Assembly: GCA_963920525.1 (NCBI GenBank)
Contig: OY986438.1
Location: forward strand, 75,376,136 to 75,440,135
Source of the DNA: Dichetophora obliterata
Lineage: Eukaryota; Arthropoda; Insecta; Diptera; Sciomyzidae
Direction: 5' to 3'
Length of the DNA: 64,000 bases
The stretch's first letter is position 1. Each line of letters starts with the position of its first letter. Under the pieces are notes generated by a model. The model searched no databases. It saw only the letters and a program-made list of their open reading frames with translations, and was not told the DNA's origin. The position numbers were made by a program, and so were the translations under genes. This document shows, piece by piece, positions 30,881-43,857 of this stretch.

Positions 30881-33800
30881 TTAATTAATTTTATAGTGAC
30901 CCCATGCAAGGGTGTCTACTCCATTTTCTAATATAAATCGCTTATCATCTAAATAGCTTAACACAATCTTATATATTTCTTGAGTATATAACTTATGTAT
31001 TTTAGATCTAATAGTATACATCTTATCATAATAAATTTTCTTATCATATAAACACTTTTTATAATCGCTTATGCTAAGAGACATCAATGCTGATTTTTTA
31101 ACACCCTTAGCTTTTTTAATTTCGTTATCACCTACAACACTTATCGAATACATTTTGGATCTTAATCCAATGAATTCCCTCATTATTTTTCCACTATTTT
31201 CGTCCTTCATAAATCCTAAAACTTTTTTATTTTTTCTTTCTATGTTATAGGGATTGTCAACTTTATAATCAGATGTATCAAATTTTAAGTTGATGTCTGC
31301 TTTAATCTCATTATAAAAGTCATCAGTTTTAATTGAATAAATAAATGAATCCGTATCCATATAGCATAAACTCAAGTTTTTATCAAATTTTGGAATCATG
31401 TAATCATAATGAAAATCATACATTTTCCACTTTGACAATTCAAGAACTACAAAGCCTATATAAATTGGTTTATCATATAGGGTATGTATTCTATTTAGTT
31501 GAATTGCTGCCATATTTTCAGTGAACCTTGTAGAGCTATGGAAATTCGGTTTAGCAATTAAACTTCTTGCTCCTAATCTTCTACCGCTACTTTCCCACTC
31601 ACAAACAATTTTCACGTCTTTTCTTTTATCCACATTCTCCATGGTTTTTCCATACACTGCATTATTTAACAATTTAAAAAAATTCTTTTCAAAATCGTTT
31701 CTAGCTTGAGTTCTATGCATAGTATTTAAATCAATGTATTTCTTTAACCATGGAGATTGCTTAAATTTTAGAATTCTATGGATCTTTTTCAACTTGAGTC
31801 CATTTTGTAAGCATTGTTGTAAATTTATATAATGTATGATGTAATTTGATTTATTATATAAATCAACAATAAGCTTTTGATGTTCACCTTTAGGACTTTT
31901 TTTATTCATTGAACAAAACGGTAAATCATTATGTAAATTGTGAACTTCCGTAGGAGTCTCTAAATCGACCAATATATATCCTTCGTTAGAATCATAAGAA
32001 TGTTCATTTAACGAGAAAGTTGACACATCATCATCAACCCATTCAAATTTTCCTTCAGGTAAATACTGAGACATTGCCCAACCATACAAATTATTAGCAT
32101 CTAAATACATGAGGTAGTTCGATGGTTTTCCACTATCGAAATCACTCATGTATTTATTATTTGCTTTGACATGTCGTTTTGAACATTGAACAATGCCTCC
32201 TCTTATACCTTTTTGAATGAATTTAATCATATCAATGTCTGTTAATAACTCTAATTCTATTTTCGTATACTTTAGCATAGCTCCCCAAGATAGTCCGGGA
32301 GCTGTATAGTACTGACAAGGATCTAAATTGTAAATAGATTTACAGACTTTTCTGAAATTTTCAAAGACATCTGTTAAAAGTAATACATCCGTTTTGAGAT
32401 AAAGCTCTAAGTACTCGTGTAGTGTTGAACAACTAAAAGTTGACCATACCTTTTGAGCATGTTGATAATCATCAACACTACACTCTTCGTTAGTTAGTTT
32501 ATTAAAGAATTTTTCTCTTGGAGGTAAACATTCCTCTTGAAGGCGATTCATTGAATCAAAATAGTCATAGGCGAATACACCCTTTTGCCTCAAGAGATTA
32601 AATTCCTCATCAACCGGAAACTCTGAACGTAAAACATAGAAATCTGAATGAGATAAATTATTGGCTAAGCTTGAAAGACTAGAAGCCATAAATCTAAATG
32701 AATCTAAAAATCTCAATTCAAGACTTCCACCATCATTTTCGAAATGTATATACTTGGAAACTGAAACATAAATTTCCTTATTTATTGGTACTACATTTAT
32801 TCTACCGGGAATCGATGAGAGTTCTTTAATAAACAAGTGGCAATCATATAGAGAAAGATTATGAAAAAAATTGGAATAAAGTTTACATTTTGATAATTTA
32901 AATTACATATATTGTGTGCTGGACCTCGATATTTACCAGTTAAATGACAATGATCTGCTACTACTCTATAGTTATCATCATCATTATCACCATCAACATC
33001 ATTTAAAGGTTTTTCACATATATGACACATGGTACTATTATTTTGAATATATAATTCTTCTGGAGTGAGGAAATTCATTGGAATAACTTTACATAAATAT
33101 TCATTATAAATGCTCTTAGCATCGCTAACTAAATTTATAAAAAAATGTTTAGGTGCATCTTCACCAGTATATACTCTAAACTTATCTAAGGAATTATTAA
33201 AACTACATTTAATATAGTAGCTATATGCGCAGGGATTATGACTCTGTACAGTTTTTATAGAGTCAGAATTTTGAATGTTTTCTGGTGTTAGAAAACATTC
33301 AAAATCCGCATATACTACGAACGGTACATCTAGCTTATGTTTAAAGTTTTTAAAATTTAGTTTACTATTTTCAATATTAGGAACCTTTGTAACTATTCGA
33401 CTACACTCTAGTCGATGACGCTGTAATTTGTACTCTGAACTGAAGTACTGCAGGCAGCAATTACATAGAAACATTCTATGAGCATGTCCTGTAACTTGGC
33501 TACATAAAAGTCTGTAAATAAAAAGAAAAATTTGTTAAAAATTCTGTTGATATATATATATATATATATAATAAAGAAAAATAAATATATGAATGAATAT
33601 AATTTTTTTACCTTGAAATATTTTTGATCCATATATAATGAGATTTGTCTCCTTCCTGAAGTAAAAGCAAATTGAGGTGTGTTCTCTTCTCCTCCTTTGT
33701 AAAGTAGTAGGGTCCGACAATACTTTTCATCTCATCATCGAACCCGAAGACATTAATGCTTAATCTAGGATTATTTTCTTCGAATATTTTAATGTCTTTT

Positions 33801-34802
33801 ACTGGTAGCGGAAAAACAAGACTTTCAAAGTTGATTGTTAAATCATTGCCCAAGTGTATTATGGAGGCTGTAATATCCTCCACATTATAGCTGGAACATC
33901 TATCAGAGCTTTTATTAACTGGAGCCAGTGCTGATATTACTGCCCATTTGAAGCAATATTCATCTGAATTTTGTACATTGATACAAGCCTTTTTATTATA
34001 GACAAATTTTGGTAATGGGATATATTGCGATCCTTTTATTGGTTTGTACTGGTTAATATTAATTTCTAAATGTAATATTCTAATGAGAGTCCAACCGCTG
34101 TCACGTTCTTGAAACTCTGACATTTTTGACACTAAATTATCACATTTTTCACCAAAAATGTTATTTAAGTCTGTCGACTCTTTAATTTGATTTAATGTCA
34201 ATTGACATCTCATTTTCACTCATTTTAACGTATTCACAGAACAATTCCATATTAAATTTAATATTGATGTGCTTCTGCAACATTTCTTGCAGAGTTTCTA
34301 TAACTATATTTTTGGAGTTTGCTAAAAACTCTTCGGGAATCAATAAATTCTCATTATTATTTTTGTGTATAAATGACTCTATACGTTCATTAAATACCGA
34401 TGAGATTCTAGTTAAATTCTCATTAACTATTTCACCACTATTTTTTTTATGCTCATTTGTTCTGATGTGATATGCCCAATTCTTCGTCAATATCTCTTTC
34501 TTACAAGTATTGCAATAAAGATGGGGGACTGAATTTGGTAAAATCGCCTGGATACTTTGAATGCTTGTTGTGTTTCCTGCTGCTGCTGCTGATGTTGACG
34601 CTGCAGTCAAGGAAGAAGAAGATACTGCATGTAGTTTTCCTTTATGCTGATTTAAATTATCCTTCCGTGAAAATAACTTCTTACATACATCGCATTGAAA
34701 ATGTTGCGATTGTTGGTTTTGGTGTTTTACTCGTATATGTCTGTTTAGATTACTCTTTTTTTTTAAACTTAATCCGCATTCGTTACAAGTAAAGGATACC
34801 AT
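30881..34802 (-). CDS. Polinton-type DNA polymerase B gene, right copy (better preserved)
   Basis: This is the mirror of the left gene. It starts at the ATG at 34802 with three C2H2 fingers, then the linker domain (33608-34219), a 100 bp GT-AG intron (33512-33611), the exonuclease I and endonuclease VII-like segment (32797-33474) and an uninterrupted 651-codon ORF (30881-32836) for the rest of the exonuclease and the palm, with motifs A (LDANNLYGWAMS), B (NNAVYGKT) and C (YMDTDSF) intact. Unlike the left copy it has no break near 32340, and it lacks 3 bp near 31970. It still shows the shared frame changes near 34190-34215 and at the A7/T7 run 32864-32870, so a full-length product needs frameshifting or is not made. 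Polinton PolBs prime DNA synthesis from a terminal protein. Confidence 0.88.
33512..33611 (-). other. Spliceosomal intron in the polymerase gene (right arm)
   Basis: On the minus strand the intron runs from GTAAAA (33611 downward) to TTTACAG (ending 33512). It is the same intron as in the left arm but about 2 bp shorter because of the (TA)n run. Confidence 0.8.
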
Positions 34803-34983
34803 TTTTATTGATATTTCTTTTTAATTTTTATTTATTTTAATGTTTAATAAAGTGTCCTTGTTTTCCTTTATTTTAGTTGTATAATCTTTCAATGAAATGA
34901 TCTTTTACGAACTAAAGCTAATATATTTTTGGTTCGCCTTATATTGAAGTTTTTCAGACTGGTACTATACATTCATAGATACA

Positions 34984-35090
<107 letters not shown>

Positions 35091-35159
35091 AAAGCTCTAT
35101 GCAAAGCTTGCATATCAATTTCAATTTACAGAAACAATAACAACAACAACAACAACAAC

Positions 35160-36502
35160 AACAACATATACTAACCTCAATTCGTTAGATTAGCCTGTTG
35201 TAAACTATAATACACACACAAACACATGATAATCTCTATTGAAGCTTATTATCAAAAAAAGCTAGGCGTCTAGACATACATTACTCAATGTTTTAATGGG
35301 TTTTATTTCAATTATATGTAAATTTAATTTACATTAAAAAACAATAGTTTACTATCAAAAAAGATTAACCCTATTGAAGCTTATTATCAAAAAAGCTCGA
35401 AGTAAGGTATATAAACAACAACAATAACAACAACAGCAACATACTAACCTCAATTCGTTAGATAAGCCTGTTGTAAACTATAATACACACAAACACATGA
35501 TAATCTCTATTGAAGCTTATTATCAAAAAAAGCTAGGCGTCTAGACATACATTACTCAATGTTTTAATGGGTTTTATTTCAATTATATGTAAATTTAATT
35601 TACATTAAAAAAACAATAGTTTACTATCAAAAAAGATTAACCCTATTGAAGCTTATTATCAAAAAAGCTTGAAGTAAGGTATATAAACAACAACAACAAC
35701 AACAGCAGCAACATACTAACCTCAATTCGTTAGATAAGCCTGTTGTAAACTATAATACACACACAAACACATGATAATCTCTATTGAAGCTTATTATCAA
35801 AAAAAGCTAGGCGTCTAGACATACATTACTCAATGTTTTAATGGGTTTTATTTCAATTATATGTAAATTTAATTTACATTAAAAAACAATAGTTTACTAT
35901 CAAAAAAGATTAACCCTATTGAAGCTTATTATCAAAAAAGCTCGAAGTAAGGTATATAAACAACAACAATAACAACAACAGCAACATACTAACCTCAATT
36001 CGTTAGATAAGCCTGTTGTAAACTATAATACACACACAAACACATGATAATCTCTATTGAAGCTTATTATCAAAAAAAGCTAGGCGTCTAGACATACATT
36101 ACTCAATGTTTTAATGGGTTTTATTTCAATTATATGTAAATTTAATTTACATTAAAAAACAATAGTTTACTATCAAAAAAGATTAACCCTATTGAAGCTT
36201 ATTATCAAAAAAGCTCGAAGTAAGGTATATAAACAACAACAATAACAACAACAGCAACATACTAACCTCAATTCGTTAGATAAGCCTGTTGTAAACTATA
36301 ATACACACACAAACACATGATAATCTCTATTGAAGCTTATTATCAAAAAAAGCTAGGCGTCTAGACATACATTACTCAATGTTTTAATGGGTTTTATTTC
36401 AATTATATGTAAATTTAATTTACATTAAAAAAACAATAGTTTACTATCAAAAAAGATTAACCCTATTGAAGCTTATTATCAAAAAAGCTTGAAGTAAGGT
36501 AT

Positions 36503-36512
<10 letters not shown>
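35160..36512 (-). repeat. Five ~273 bp tandem repeat units (right arm)
   Basis: This is the mirror image of the left outer repeats. The landmark GGTATATAAA recurs at about 35408, 35680, 35952, 36224 and 36500. Both arms have the same number of units in the same order of minor variants, so the whole arm was copied as one piece or is kept alike by gene conversion. Confidence 0.9.
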
Positions 36513-36548
<36 letters not shown>

Positions 36549-36744
36549 GCAGTTTAATACCTCAATTCATTACATTGATCTGTTGTAGACTACTATACAT
36601 ATAAACATATGATAATTTTTGTTTCTATACTTTAGATTAATTGAAACATATGAGTTTTTTTTTTCTGTGGATACATATGATATTTACTAGATGAATCTGT
36701 TTTAGACATAAACCTCACGATGGCACCTGGAAAAAACGGGGATT

Positions 36745-37324
36745 CTCGTCTCTTTTTGGTGTCACTACGCTCGTCGGTAAACATACCAAAAAAGTGGTTG
36801 ACTCCGTTGTCAAATCAAGCCTTTGCCAGGCATGCAAAATGTGGGGGAAAAAAATGACTCTGCAGACTTCGAAGAATGGTACGAATCGCACCAGAAAACA
36901 TGCACAAACAACCACAGTGGGAGTGCGGGCAAGATGGAGGTAGATGCCGTGAAGGAAATGTTTGCCTCATCGATCGAAAAATATGGCATAAAATATAAAA
37001 AATATATTGGCGATGGCGACAGCAAAACCTTCAAGGCCATTATAGACCTTGATCCGTATAACCCCGTCGACCCTGTGCGACCCCGTTGTCACAAAAAAGG
37101 AGTGCATCGCTCACGTGCAAAAACGCATGGGCACACGGCTGCGCAAGGCCAAAAAAGAAAACAAAGGCATCGGTGGAAAAGGCACTGGCAAACTGACAGA
37201 CAGAGCTAAAAACGTACGCATCATCGAAAGAGGGTCGCACAGCCCGCAGAGCCCAAAAAGCCATGGAAAACTCGTTTTATGAGATGGAGGAAGGCACACT
37301 TCATGGGGCTGGAATTGCCGATTA
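36745..37324 (+). pseudogene. Mutator-like (MULE) transposase fragment
   Basis: Translation shows segments of the Mutator-like transposase domain found in many insects: CQACK, a stretch ending NNHSGSAGKMEVDAVKEMF, KYIGDGDSKTFKAI (with the catalytic-type GDGD motif) and KKECIAHVQKRMGTRLRKAKK followed by GGKGTGKLTD. Frameshifts occur near 36840 and 37060, and the conserved domain breaks off near 37215; a short tail in another frame ends at 37324. Neither a start region nor a complete 3' half is present. It begins 25 bp beyond the palindrome edge, so it is either an unrelated relic or the remains of the transposase of a foldback element. Confidence 0.8.
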
Positions 37325-39919
37325 ATATTCGTAAGTATTGTATTAAAAAAATATGTGTTAATGTCATTTGTGTGCCTCAAAATTGAAGTCAAAACTTTAA
37401 ACGCGTTTTTCTCGAAACCATGTTTTTCAAAACTTTGCGCACGATAACTCAAACAGTTTTTGACCGATTTTGATATATGAGGCATGAAACGACGCAGAAT
37501 TTACGCCGCTATAGCCCCTACCTCAAACTTGCCGAAAAAATAATGTTTACTATTTTTTTTCTACACTAGACTACAAAAAAAAAGGTCGAAATTCGATTTT
37601 TCATTTTCAAAGTGGCGGCTCCCCCCCTAAAAAAATTTCGATTTTTGTTTCCGAGGTAGGGGCTATAGGGACATTCATTCTAAGTAACTGAATATTTTTT
37701 TTTTCAGACGATGTTTACTCTTGGAATCGTGCGCAATTTGGACCCACCTTTTTTCCGGAGAACCTCGTTACCAGGCCGAGAACTTTCTGAACGGTCCATA
37801 AATTCACTTTTTCAAAATTTTGTATTTTTTTCAATAAATTAAGCTACCCAAATCAAAAAACGGAACTAAAATATCTTTACTCGTTCTCTTTCCACAATAT
37901 TTTGAAAAAAGGCTAAAATTTGGCATAGATTACCAGAGGACCCCCTTAAGCTATCATTTGTATTGAGGCAAGGGGGCTTGAACCATCCCACACAACCGAA
38001 ATTTTTGATATTGAATAGCTTTAGAGTTATAGGTGGCCGCACAGCCTCGGAATTTGTTACTCGACCACAATTTACTCGTGCTGTTTCACTGATAAAATGT
38101 TATGGGCGTTTGGCAACGGAGGCGTGGAAGCAACGCACAGTGTTTCAGCTAGTTATTTATACCATCGCGAAGATTTCGATGTTTTGGTTTGATATATTTT
38201 TGACGTATCTTTGTTTACGTTATTTCTGTTATTTTACTCATTTCAAAAAGTTTACAGTGTTGCAAATCCTATTATAAGGTAAAATTGCGGTTTAGGTATT
38301 TTTAAATTTAGCCAAAAACGTTTAAAACATTGTGTGTAAACAAAATCTTTAGTTAAATATATGATAATTGGGTTTTTAAAGTCTGAAGAATTTGTTTAGT
38401 ACGAACTCACCACGTCGACTTTGATGCAGGTAATTTTGAGTATTTTTACTAAAACCGAAATACGTAAAATATCTAACTTGCTACAATCATACTTTATACC
38501 TTAATTTTTTCGTTGAAATTTTTTTTAACAACGAAATAAAAATAAAACCAAATTATATATCAAATTCATATTTATGCGCAAAAACGGTTTATTTTAAACT
38601 CTTTCACAAATGTAGTATTCGGAAAATGTCTACAAAAATCGTACAAATAATCGTATAAATAGGTTAAATAGGAGGTATAAATATCTCATTTGTAAGTATT
38701 TATAAAACTTGTAAAATAAATGAATACTTTTGAAGTTATAGGATCATAGCTGGGGAAATATTTTTCAAAACTCAAAAAAGTTGAAAAATTCTTCTAAAAA
38801 AAATTCGAACCAACCTGGAAAAGTCTTAATGATTTTTATTATCTAGAAAAAATACTCAATCGAACTAGCAATGTCGTTTTCGTCGCGCAAACTTTTTTCA
38901 AATTGTTTAACACAGTTATTATAATAACACTTTTAAATAATAATTACAATGAATAAAAAATTTTGTTATTCACTAATATTTTATGAATAAAATGTTCGCT
39001 ATTAATTTTTTATTCATTATTAATTTTTTTTATTCATTATATATTTCGTATTCATTTTTAATTTTTCATTCACTTTTGAATAATAAACAAAATGAAAATA
39101 AAATCTTGTTCTTCACTTTTGAATAATGAACCAAATTAATAATAAATAAAAAATTAATAATGAATAACACACGAATAGGCTATGAATCAAAAAAAAAATA
39201 ATGTACAAAAAATAAATTATTGAAAAATTTGGAATTCTTTTTGAATTGCATTCTTTGTAAATAGCATTCATATTAATAAAAAAATAATTATTCTGAATAA
39301 CGAAAAAAAAATTTAAATTAATTACTATTCAATTTTTTAAAATTCAATGTAAACTAAAAATTTTATTTATAAACAATTTTGAATTCATTGGATGGATTTG
39401 TATGTCGTTATTCAGTTTTTCTTAAGATTCTGAATATATATGCATATTTAACTGCTCTGGCTGAGTCAATAAAAATAGTCAGTATTAATAGCAAGCAGTG
39501 AACAAGAAAAATCTGCTTCGCACAAAATATGGAAATCATCATGAAAATAATGCAAACAAACGAAAATATTTGTTGCTGTCAAGCAGAGATCACAACTGCT
39601 TGGTTCCAACAACAACATCGGAAAAAACAATTACAACATTAAATTTCACGACTCTCGCTAGCTATGACAAACCATGCAGTGGTGATCTAGGCTGTGAAGC
39701 AATGTGGAGTGAAGAGTGAAAGAGCATTGCAGAGAGAATGTGCATGCAAGGATTGGAAACTTTTCTCTCGAGAAAGCTTTTTCATCGCGCTCACAAAAGC
39801 TTACGTATTGATCTGAAAAATATTTGCTACTTTTTAATGTACTACGTGGCACATCTTTATACTATATAATATTTGATAAAACACTTCATAAATTCAACTA
39901 AATTTGATGAATTTAAATA
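37325..39919. other. Gene-free region, AT-rich
   Basis: No gene was recognised. From 37330 to 38020 the sequence may be the non-coding end of the Mutator-like element; it has a 16 bp perfect inverted repeat (37509-37524 and 37653-37668). From 38935 to 39400 it is a low-complexity patchwork of ATTCATTATT-like words. ORFs at 37963-38277 and 39498-39719 have no recognisable domain and look fortuitous. Confidence 0.5.
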
Positions 39920-41964
39920 AATTTTTGATGGTGGCTTCTTAGATATTGTTAGCATTTCTGAAACATGGCTCAAATTACACGTTTCTAACAACTTAATTAA
40001 AGTACCTGGCTATTATTGCTTCAGAAATGATCGTACTTCAGTCTGTAGTTTTGAAGCTTTTTTATTGAGATCTTAACTGAAATCGGTAAAGTTTTGATTG
40101 GGGTTATATATTTACCAAATGGCAAAGTTTTAGCTTTAAATGAGATTTTTGATGATCTGTGCTGCCGGTATGATAACATAATTTTTATGGGCGACTTTAA
40201 CTCAAACCTTTTTGATACAAACAAAGCTAGTACTATGAATGATATTTGTTATCGTTCGAACCTATCATACGTTCATAACTCTTGACCAACACATTTTAAT
40301 GTTCACCACAAATCTGTCTCGTTAATCGATTATTTCTTAGTCAGTGACATTGATAAAATTAAATTTGCAGACCAGTTCCAAGTTCCTTCTATACCGCACC
40401 ATGCGTTTATATATATTTGCTATGAAATCCCCACAAAAAACACTAAATTAAAATTGGATTTAAAAAATTTTTCTGGAATAAACTTCGATGACGATGAAGA
40501 GACAATAGTTGTGTTTTTCTCTAAGCGAGTTGTAAAAAACGACCGCTTATTGTATGAAAAGTCGCTTATTTAAGCGAATATGAAGCGACTTTTCATACAA
40601 AAAGCGGTCGTTTTTTAAAACTCGCTTAGAAAAACACATCTAATAATAATAAATTCTAATATTGAACAAATCTACTTTACAAACTATGTTAATGCACAGC
40701 TTGATCTGTTAAATACTACTATTTTCAAATTGTATAATTGTGTTCCCACCGTCAAAAAACAGATAAATTACAATACAAATTTAAATGAAATTCAAATAGT
40801 TAAAGATGCAAAGCACCTACACGACATGGCTTTCAGGGCGTATAAAGAAAACATGTGTGAAATAAGTTGGAAGATTTACTGTAACCACCGTAACAAAGTT
40901 AAAAATTTGTTGAGAAAATGTAAAATTAGATTCTGGAGTAACAAATTTAATCATGCACAGTTCCGAAATGTGGAAACTTCTTAAAAATAATGGTTGTTTG
41001 AACAAACGGACAAATAACAATTACAGCATTGACCCCAATGCCATTATCAAAATCCACCTTCTTTTTTACTTGAAAATTCCTCAATGGTTTCAATTTTGCG
41101 AGTATTTGTGAACAAGAACTTTTCATAGCCATTTCAAAAATTAAATCAAATTCGGCGGGTGTGGATGGGTTTAGAATAAGGTTCATAAAAATTATATATT
41201 CTTATATTGAAAAATATTTATTACATCTTTTCAATACTATCTTAACTACATCTTGCTTCCCAGATGGCTGGAAAACAGCGCGTGTAGTTCCGATAAAAAA
41301 CAAGAGGCAATTCCACTTATTTAGGCATTTTACCGGCCCTCTCTAAAGCTTTGGAATACGTTATACAAACCTAAATATATATTCACTTAAAAACAAATAA
41401 TCAGCTAAGCCAATGTCATTCTGGTTTTCGAACGGGTTTCAGTACTACAACACTTATATTAGGGCTCACTGAAAGGAGCGTAAATATAAATAACAAAAGA
41501 GTTTGCGCACTTGTCTCTCTTGACTTATCTAAAGCTTTTAACACTATTAACCATAACATGTTAATATGTAAATTAAAGATATTTTCTTTTTCATCAAGCG
41601 CCTATAGATTAATATACACGTATCTCTTTGAACGAAAACAATTTGTTAGCTGTTCTGACTGCAACTCTGAAATAGAACTTTGCAGAAGTGGAGTTTCACA
41701 AGGACCCGTTTTGGGTCCACTTTTATTTATGCTCTTTTTAAATGACTTCGTAGAATCAATGGGAGTTCCATTGTCTGACATTTTTTTATTCGCAGGTGAT
41801 ATTAATCTGTTTTTCTCTGATGACCGCTAATTTCAATATTGTTTTGAAAATAACATAAATGTTGTTCTTAATAAATCACTAGCTTGGGCAAACAGAAACT
41901 ACATAAGATTTAACGAAACAAAAACGCAAGCAATGGTATTTAATGCAACTAAACCAGAATCTGA
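39920..41964 (+). pseudogene. CR1/jockey-like ORF2 remnant: endonuclease and RT
   Basis: Degraded coding segments run in several frames: endonuclease (39930-40420), linker (40650-40990) and RT. RT motifs include SAGVDGFRIRFIK, HSGFRTGFSTTT, SLDLSKAFNTINHN and SGVSQGPVLGPLLF. The catalytic box reads FAGD (41789-41800) where FADD or YADD is expected, so the active site is lost. Many stops and frameshifts occur. The 5' end lacks the N-terminal endonuclease and ORF1. Confidence 0.82.
40511..40637. mobile_element. 127 bp near-perfect hairpin MITE
   Basis: Two ~60 bp arms pair almost end to end: GTGTTTTTCTCTAAGCGAGTT at the left and the complement ACTCGCTTAGAAAAACAC at the right, with a small loop around AATAAGCG/TTATTTAAGC near 40570. 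It interrupts the LINE linker region. No coding capacity and no clear target duplication were found, so the family is unknown. Confidence 0.8.
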
Positions 41965-42958
41965 CCAGGATGACACTGAGCAACACCAGCAGCGCAGTTA
42001 AAATCGGGAAGGACCTCTCCCCACCATTTATTACCAAACGAGGTTTCAGACAAGGTGATTCCTTATCGTGCGACTTTTTCAACCTAATGATGGAAAAGAT
42101 CATCCGAGCTGCTGATCTGAGACGTAATGGCACAATATTCTACAAGAGTGTTATGCTGCTTGCGTATGCTGATGACATGGATATCATTGGCCATAATACG
42201 CGCGAAGTCAGTGCAGCATTTTCCAGATTAGAAAGAGAGTCAAGTCGAATGGGTCTGTCAGTGAATGCAGATAAGACGAAATACTTAGTGTCAACAAACA
42301 GTCCCAGCGTCTTGGAACCCACGTTACCGTTGACAATACCTCCTTCGAGGTTGTGAAGAGCTTCGTCTATCTGGGATCCAGCATTAATTCAACCAACGAC
42401 ATCAGCATTGAGATCAAACGAAGAATAACTCTTGCCAACAGGTGTTACTTTGGGCTCAGTAGGCAATTGAGAAGCAGAGCCCTCTCTCGACATACGAAAA
42501 TCACGCTCTATAAATTTCTCGTCATGCCTGTCCTACTTTACGCATCACAAACCTGGACGCTGAGCAGTTTAGATGAAAAGACTTTAGGAGCATTCGAGAG
42601 AAAGATTCTTCCTAAGATCTACGGACCAATCTGCGTCAATGGCCAGTACCGAATACGGTGGAATGATGAACTGTATGAGCTGTACGCTGACATCGACATA
42701 GTCAAGCGCATTAAAATCGAGCGGCTTCGCTGGCTTGGTCATGTTCAGCGCATGAAAGACGATGCTCCAGTGAAGAAAACATTCGCTTCGGTACCCAGCG
42801 GCGGTCAACGCAGAAGAGGACGACTGCATCTTCGTTGGAAAGACCAAGTAGAGGACAACCTGACGAAGCTTGGAATTTCCAACTGGCGCCAGCAAGCGAA
42901 AGACAGAAATGGCTGGCGCAAATTCTTAGATGAGGCCAAGACCGACATACGGTTGTAG
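41965..42958 (+). pseudogene. RTE LINE RT C-terminal half
   Basis: The RT fragment includes GFRQGDSLSCDFFNLMMEKI, the catalytic YADD (LLAYADDMDIIG, near 42155-42190), FVYLGSSI, LLYASQTWTL, LRWLGHVQRM and the C-terminal RRRGRLHLRWKDQVEDNL with a WR...DR..W ending, all hallmarks of RTE-group proteins. A frameshift near 42300-42350 splits it into two frames. Endonuclease and N-terminal RT are missing, so it is dead. Confidence 0.88.
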
Positions 42959-42985
42959 CGCCAACTAAGTAAGTAAGTAAGTAAG
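41965..42985 (+). mobile_element. 5'-truncated RTE-type LINE with (GTAA)n tail
   Basis: A 1.02 kb insert is flanked by the 15 bp duplication TAAACCAGAATCTGA (41950-41964 and 42986-43000). It ends with five GTAA-type repeats (42965-42985), the short-repeat tail typical of RTE elements instead of poly(A). The 5' end starts within the RT. Confidence 0.9.
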
Positions 42986-43013
42986 TAAACCAGAATCTGA
43001 TGGACCAGCTATA

Positions 43014-43544
43014 GATGAAAATCGTGATCTAATCGAACCAAAAAGTGTAATTTTGGACTCGACCAACTCCGATTGAGGTAAAATTTGGTATATAAGTAGT
43101 AAACATAAAATAAAAAATACAACTTCTCTTCAAAAAATTCTAAAACTCATATCTCGAGAATAGGGCGGGTCGAAAAATTTTATAAAAATGAAATCCGAGA
43201 TATATTTAAAAGATGATTGCAGGAGAGTGGGCCAACCGATTTTAGTAATTTTTTTTTTCTATGAAAGGTAAGTAAAAATACTTTCTGGAAAAATTACACT
43301 GGAAAAAATTTTTGCTACACTGTAAAAAATATGCTGAGATAAATTTTTCAAAGATGGCGCTAGGGTCGAAGATCACGCAATATTTAATTCATTTTTTGCC
43401 CAAAGAGAGGTCTATCCTTACACTAAAATATATAAAATTTTCGTGTAGGCATTATTTTTTATTCCCGAGATATTTAATTTTAAAAATTTGCACTACCAGC
43501 CAAAATTTAAAAAATTAACGGGTTTTGGCCAATAACTAGAGAGG
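43014..43544. repeat. Left terminal inverted repeat of the DNA transposon
   Basis: About 530 bp pairs with 46942-47458 with scattered mismatches; the outermost ~60 bp is the most diverged section. Pairing ends near GGCCAATAACTAGAGA. Confidence 0.85.
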
Positions 43545-43857
43545 GGTACTTCGAATGAAAAAACTTTGTATAGGAGATAAGTAGAACTCATGAAGGCCCA
43601 ACTCCGGCCTGAACACACCGGGGTTGTGGGGTAAACCCGTTTCGAGAAAAAAAGATCCACAAGGTTATTTATCAAATAACTCCATAACCATGGCACTTAC
43701 TGCCAATTTTTAATTTTAAAATGTGCGTTACCTGTGAAAATTGAAATGTTTGCAAAATTTTACATCATATTTTATAAATAAAAGAAAACTGTTCTGAATA
43801 AATACATTACACATACATATACTGTTTATTACCTTATAATATTATAAAATTCTTATG

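Noticed and set aside
37963..38277. 104-aa ORF as a gene
   Set aside because: No recognisable domain, hydrophobic low-complexity C-terminus, no splice or promoter context.
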